From Deltaproteobacteria bacterium RBG_13_43_22 (GTDB lineage Bacteria > Desulfobacterota > RBG-13-43-22): a stretch of DNA of 64,000 bases. The DNA is taken from positions 62,001 through 126,000 of the forward strand of contig MGQB01000001.1 of assembly GCA_001797675.1 (NCBI GenBank), written 5' to 3'. The notes under the pieces were generated by a model. The model did no database searches. It was given only the letters and a program-made list of their open reading frames with translations, and had not been told where the DNA came from. Positions 60,608-64,000 of this stretch are shown piece after piece. Each line of letters starts with the position of its first letter. Position 1 is the stretch's first letter. The position numbers and the translations under genes were made by a program.

Positions 60608-61597
60608 TTAATTCCCCCAAAGATTTTCTTTCAGGAAGTTCTTGAAATATTCCCTGGGTACACCGGCAAAGGCCTTTCTCCGCGGGCGATCACATTGCCG
60701 ACAGATCTCCAGTAAATGGTATTCCCGATTCCTGATTTTTTCCCGCAATCCTTGCATCTCGGGATTGTTCCAGATTTCAACGATGGTATTTTTTTGAAGA
60801 TCCCCCACAATCATCCGCGCAAAAAAATCCTGGGGACAGGGCCCCACCGTTCCATCCCAATATACTACTAAGGCATACCAGGGGAAAGTACAAGCGAAAA
60901 GTGGCCTATTTGGTTCAAGAAGGGACTCCGATGGAAAGGAGATTGCTCCGCCCCAATTGTGGGGTCGGCGAAAGACCACCCGGTTCAATTCCAAAGATTT
61001 CAGAGAGGAAATAAATTGTTTCCATGCGGGCGTTGAATGTTTATTTTTGATCCCCATGGTCTGTAAGACCGTGACCGGTTTCCGATATTGGCCTTCTTTT
61101 TTCAACTGTAAAAAATGTTTAATATTTCCAAGGGTCTGTTCAAACTTGGCAGGAAAACGGTTTTTTTCGTAGTGGGCCGCCTCAGAGTCGTCAAAAGAAA
61201 AAGACAGGACCTCTAATCCGGAGGTTAATATTTGTTTGGAAAGGGAGTCCGAAAGCATCGTGCCGTTGGTGTGGATCCGGCAAGGCAGTCCCCGACTTTG
61301 AGCATAATGAATCAGCTCGATCAACTGGGGATGAAGCAAAGGCTCTCCCCGGTGGAAAAGATAGAGATCATGAACTTCACCCTTGATTTGATCTACAATT
61401 TCTTTAAAAAGGGCTGTGGAAATAAACCCTTTTTTTTCTTTGGGGATATTCTGATTGGGGCATAGCGGGCACTTCAAGTTACAGTGGTCGGTTAATTCGA
61501 TCCAGATTCTCGAAGGAAAATATTTCAAACAGGATTCCCCTCTTCGGAAAGCCTGTCCAATCCGATATAGCCGTTTAAAATCTTTATAAGTACCCAT
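60608..61597 (-). CDS. Radical SAM protein with SPASM-like C-terminus
   Basis: A 329-residue protein. The radical SAM cluster motif is DHCNLKCPLCPNQ near residue 37, followed by a barrel with LFHRGEPLLHPQLIELIHYAQSRGLPCRIHTNGT and SFSFDDSEAAHYE. The C-terminal part has the cysteines GPCPQDFF and EICRQCDRP that suit a SPASM-type auxiliary cluster. These enzymes modify peptides, sugars or lipids. It overlaps the epimerase gene by 14 bases, so both are translated together; a role in surface glycan or lipid modification is inferred from the neighbourhood. Confidence 0.92.
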   Translation of the reverse strand: MGTYKDFKRLYRIGQAFRRGESCLKYFPSRIWIELTDHCNLKCPLCPNQNIPKEKKGFISTALFKEIVDQIKGEVHDLYLFHRGEPLLHPQLIELIHYAQSRGLPCRIHTNGTMLSDSLSKQILTSGLEVLSFSFDDSEAAHYEKNRFPAKFEQTLGNIKHFLQLKKEGQYRKPVTVLQTMGIKNKHSTPAWKQFISSLKSLELNRVVFRRPHNWGGAISFPSESLLEPNRPLFACTFPWYALVVYWDGTVGPCPQDFFARMIVGDLQKNTIVEIWNNPEMQGLREKIRNREYHLLEICRQCDRPRRKAFAGVPREYFKNFLKENLWGN

Positions 61598-62576
61598 GCT
61601 CCTGGTACCAGGTATAGGTTCGGGTGAGCCCCTCCATCAATCCGATCCTGGGATTGAAACCCAATTCCTTTCTGGCTTTTTCGATGGAAAAAGCCCGGTT
61701 TTGGCGATACCAATCCGCCCGCCGGCGAAAAATCGGAGGGGTAATCCCCAGAGGTTTGCAAACCGCCTCACAGAGAAAAGAGGCCACATAAAGGGGCCAG
61801 AAAGGGAAATGGGGTATCCTGACTTGCCGCTTTATGACCTTGGCCACGGCCTTGACCAGATCTTCAATGGCGATTGAGTCTTCATCGGCGACCAGATAGG
61901 TTTGGCCCAGGGCCTCATCCTTTTCCATGGCCGCCTCAAAGGCATCGTTCAAATTATCGATATACAAAGGGTGATAGGTAATCCGCCCGGACCCGAACAT
62001 GGGAAAGACCCCGCTTTTGACCCGCCGGTAAATCATGAGGAAACGTTCCGGATCACCCGGCCCATAAATAGCCGTAGGCCGGAGAATCACCGAGGGCAGC
62101 CCTTTTTGGATATATTCCTGAACCACTTTTTCCCCTTCCCATTTGGTATATTGGTAATAATCCTTAGGGGCTATCGGGGCATTTTCGTCGGCCGGGGGAT
62201 GCTTGATATGGCCGTGAACCCCTTCGGTGCTGCAATAGATAAAACGCCGGATTCCCTGTTTTAGAGAGGCCTCCAGCAGATTTCGAGTCCCCTCTACATT
62301 GACTTCCCAATAGACCTTATGCGGCAGATCCACCCCGCGAAAAGCCGCCGCCACATGAAAAACAACGTCGTTTCCGGTTACCATCCGGTCCATTAAAGCT
62401 TTGTCGGTGATACTCCCCAGAGTTATTCTCGCTCCGAGATTTTCCAGTTCATCCCAGAAAAGACCCTTGGAATTATCAACCACGGAAACATCATGACCCC
62501 GTTCAAGGAGCCGTCGAACCAAATGACTGCCGGTAAACCCGGTGCCGCCTGTTACCAAACAATGTATGGGCTGCAC
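61584..62576 (-). CDS. NAD-dependent epimerase/dehydratase (SDR family)
   Basis: A 330-residue enzyme beginning with GTG behind AGGAGG. It has the Rossmann motif VTGGTGFTGSHLVRRLLERGHDVSVVDNS, a DVVFHVAAAFRGVD region and the catalytic YYQYTKWEGE tyrosine and lysine. It resembles extended SDR sugar epimerases and dehydratases, and 3-beta-hydroxysteroid/isoprenoid dehydrogenase-like enzymes. The substrate is unknown. It is the first gene of a minus-strand run that continues with the radical SAM gene, with a 14-base overlap; the following radical SAM gene diverges. Confidence 0.93.
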   Translation of the reverse strand: MQPIHCLVTGGTGFTGSHLVRRLLERGHDVSVVDNSKGLFWDELENLGARITLGSITDKALMDRMVTGNDVVFHVAAAFRGVDLPHKVYWEVNVEGTRNLLEASLKQGIRRFIYCSTEGVHGHIKHPPADENAPIAPKDYYQYTKWEGEKVVQEYIQKGLPSVILRPTAIYGPGDPERFLMIYRRVKSGVFPMFGSGRITYHPLYIDNLNDAFEAAMEKDEALGQTYLVADEDSIAIEDLVKAVAKVIKRQVRIPHFPFWPLYVASFLCEAVCKPLGITPPIFRRRADWYRQNRAFSIEKARKELGFNPRIGLMEGLTRTYTWYQEHGYL

Positions 62577-62810
62577 GCATCCTCCTAATATATAAACCTT
62601 CCCAAAAACTTAATATTTGCATTTTAGCAAAAAACTCATTGAAATTCAAATAGATATTTCGGACCAGGATTTCTTTTAAAATAAATCCCCGTTTAAGATT
62701 TAGAGCATGGCCGATATTTATATTGATTTAATCGATGGGTTTTTATAGTTTGAACCCTAAGCCAAGTATGACTTTTGGCCCTCGATGGTCCGGACAAAAA
62801 GGAAGAACCC

Positions 62811-64000
62811 ATGAAAATAATATTTGTTTTTACCGAACTGAACCAGAAATTCGGGGCACTTCGTTCCCAGCACGGTCTGGCTTCGCTTTCGTCGATACTG
62901 AAGCAAAACACCCGGGCTGAAATCGGTTTTTCTTATTTTGCCGAATCTTTAGACCTGCAAAAATGGAAAGAAGATCTCCGGCGTTTTCAGCCTGACCTCA
63001 TCGGTTTTTACTCCACGGCTGAACAGTTTCATTTTGTAAAAACCCTGATAGAAAAGGTCCCCACATCGGTGTTCACCCTCTGTGGCGGTCCTCATCCCAC
63101 CTGCTATCCCCTTTGTCTGGAAAGTATACCCCGTCTGGATGCCATTTGCATCGGGGAAGGCGAATATGCTTTGCTGGATCTGGTTCAGGCCCTGGAAACG
63201 GACAGGGATTATACAACCATTAAAAATCTGTGGGTGCGAAAGAATGGGAATATCATCCGTAATGAAACCAGGCCTTTTATCGCAGAGTTGGATGAACTGC
63301 CCTTTGAAGACCGGGAATTGTTCAATACCCAGGAGGCCATCGATAAATACGGTTTTTCTCAACTGAGGATCATGGCCTCCCGGGGCTGCCCTTTCAGTTG
63401 CACCTATTGTTCCAATAAGAGAACCAGCAAGACCCAGCCGGGCCGGTATGTCCGCTTTCGGAGCGCCGACCATATCCTGGGAGAGATAACCGCCGTAAAA
63501 AACAGATATCACTTCGAAGAAATCTTTTTCGATGACGATATCTTTATGATGAACCGGGAAATCGTTTCCGAGTTCTGTTCCCGATACCCTCAAGAAGTGG
63601 GCAAACCCTTTGTTTTTTGCGGCCGTGTGGAAGCCTGTCACAAAGACATCCTGACCATGCTTAAGGAGGCCGGGGGCCGGAGGGTCGACTTCGGATTGGA
63701 ATCGGGTCATGAAGATCTACGGCGAACGATTATGAAAAGAAAGATGTCCAACCGGCAAATCATTGAGGCCACCCGCCTGGCTAAGTCCGTCGGCCTACAG
63801 GTCAAGACCCTGAATATGGTTGGGTTGCCGGAGGAAACCAAGAAAAAATATTGGGAAACCGTCAAGATAAACCGGGAAATCAACCCCGATGTGGTCAGTA
63901 TTTCCATCTTTTACCCTTATCCGGGGACTGAGCTTTATGATTATTGCCGGGAGAAAAATTACCTGAACCCCCAGGAGTCCCTTCCGGAAAATTATGTCTC
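62811..64000 (+). CDS. B12-binding radical SAM protein (3' end outside window)
   Basis: At least 396 residues; the frame runs to the window edge. The start at 62811 follows a GGAAG site and gives MKIIFVFTELNQKFGALRSQHG. Residues about 50-120 form a cobalamin-binding-like domain (DLIGFYSTAEQFHFV and TLCGGPHPTCYP), and the radical SAM motif ASRGCPFSCTYCSNKRT is near residue 190; EEIFFDDDIF, FCGRVEAC and VDFGLESGHE continue the barrel. It is divergent from the epimerase gene, with about 230 bases between. The family methylates or rearranges carbon centres; in surface-lipid clusters such enzymes often act on hopanoids, sugars or lipids, but that is inference. Confidence 0.92.
   Translation, partial: MKIIFVFTELNQKFGALRSQHGLASLSSILKQNTRAEIGFSYFAESLDLQKWKEDLRRFQPDLIGFYSTAEQFHFVKTLIEKVPTSVFTLCGGPHPTCYPLCLESIPRLDAICIGEGEYALLDLVQALETDRDYTTIKNLWVRKNGNIIRNETRPFIAELDELPFEDRELFNTQEAIDKYGFSQLRIMASRGCPFSCTYCSNKRTSKTQPGRYVRFRSADHILGEITAVKNRYHFEEIFFDDDIFMMNREIVSEFCSRYPQEVGKPFVFCGRVEACHKDILTMLKEAGGRRVDFGLESGHEDLRRTIMKRKMSNRQIIEATRLAKSVGLQVKTLNMVGLPEETKKKYWETVKINREINPDVVSISIFYPYPGTELYDYCREKNYLNPQESLPENYV

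Noticed and set aside
62949-63710. Long minus-strand open frame opposite the radical SAM gene
   Set aside because: It is the antisense shadow of a gene with clear radical SAM motifs on the plus strand.
1-64000. tRNA, rRNA, CRISPR arrays, prophage or transposase genes
   Set aside because: None of the expected conserved sequences or repeat-spacer patterns was seen by reading; only small non-coding repeat elements are present.

Overview
The window looks like a chromosomal segment of a strictly anaerobic Gram-negative bacterium, most likely a member of the Desulfobacterota (the former Deltaproteobacteria) and possibly a syntroph. This is inferred from a TRAP permease, a tripartite tricarboxylate (Tct) transporter, branched-chain amino acid ABC genes, a multi-subunit [NiFe] hydrogenase, sigma-54 control, selenocysteine use, and short dispersed repeats between genes. 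No rRNA, tRNA, CRISPR array, transposase or prophage was seen.

Layout. 1-8128: the end of a TRAP transporter; a Tat-exported DUF362 protein, an exported protein and a LiaF-like membrane protein, two of them behind near-identical sigma-70-type promoters; then a GrdB-like selenoprotein (in-frame TGA plus a one-base frameshift) next to a ferredoxin-type aldo/keto reductase. 7238-24149 is one large minus-strand redox block. Read in transcription order it holds a hydrogenase maturation protease, a DRTGG protein, a CBS/ATPase protein, a second DRTGG protein, a PHP protein, a NuoE/HydC-like subunit, an ATPase, a [2Fe-2S] ferredoxin, a NuoF/HydB-like subunit fused to a GltD/NfnB-like module, a NuoG/HydA-like subunit, the [NiFe] small and large subunits, metF, a histidine kinase, an NtrC-type activator and a response regulator with a duplicated tail. 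Three strong -24/-12 (sigma-54) promoters lie inside or in front of this block, and the NtrC-type protein carries the GAFTGA loop that contacts sigma-54.

24419-28882: a lemA/TPM-domain operon, a DUF3795 protein, a HAD phosphatase and a GalT-like enzyme. 29323-38236: a GntR regulator behind a set of palindromes, followed by acyl-CoA carboxyltransferase, acyl-CoA ligase, TctB, TctA, TctC and a second carboxyltransferase. This reads as an uptake and CoA-activation pathway for an unidentified carboxylic acid. 38429-39984: lipA and lipB. 40557-50019: a B12-binding radical SAM protein; a CoA-disulfide-reductase-like flavoprotein whose catalytic cysteine position is a TGA (second selenoprotein); polysaccharide deacetylase and S41 protease; mgtE; a lipoprotein; a GT2 glycosyltransferase. 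50270-54908: a complete livGFKHM operon. 55336-64000: surface glycan or lipid genes (membrane hydrolase, flippase-like protein, asparagine synthetase, GT4, radical SAM/SPASM, epimerase) and the start of another B12-binding radical SAM gene.

The most notable system is the hydrogenase block: the gene set and order of an electron-bifurcating [FeFe] hydrogenase operon, but with [NiFe] catalytic subunits, a flavin subunit fused to an NADPH-oxidoreductase-like module, metF attached, and what looks like its own sigma-54 two-component control. The second is the pair of selenoproteins, whose predicted SECIS hairpins both place the apical loop 18 nt after the TGA.
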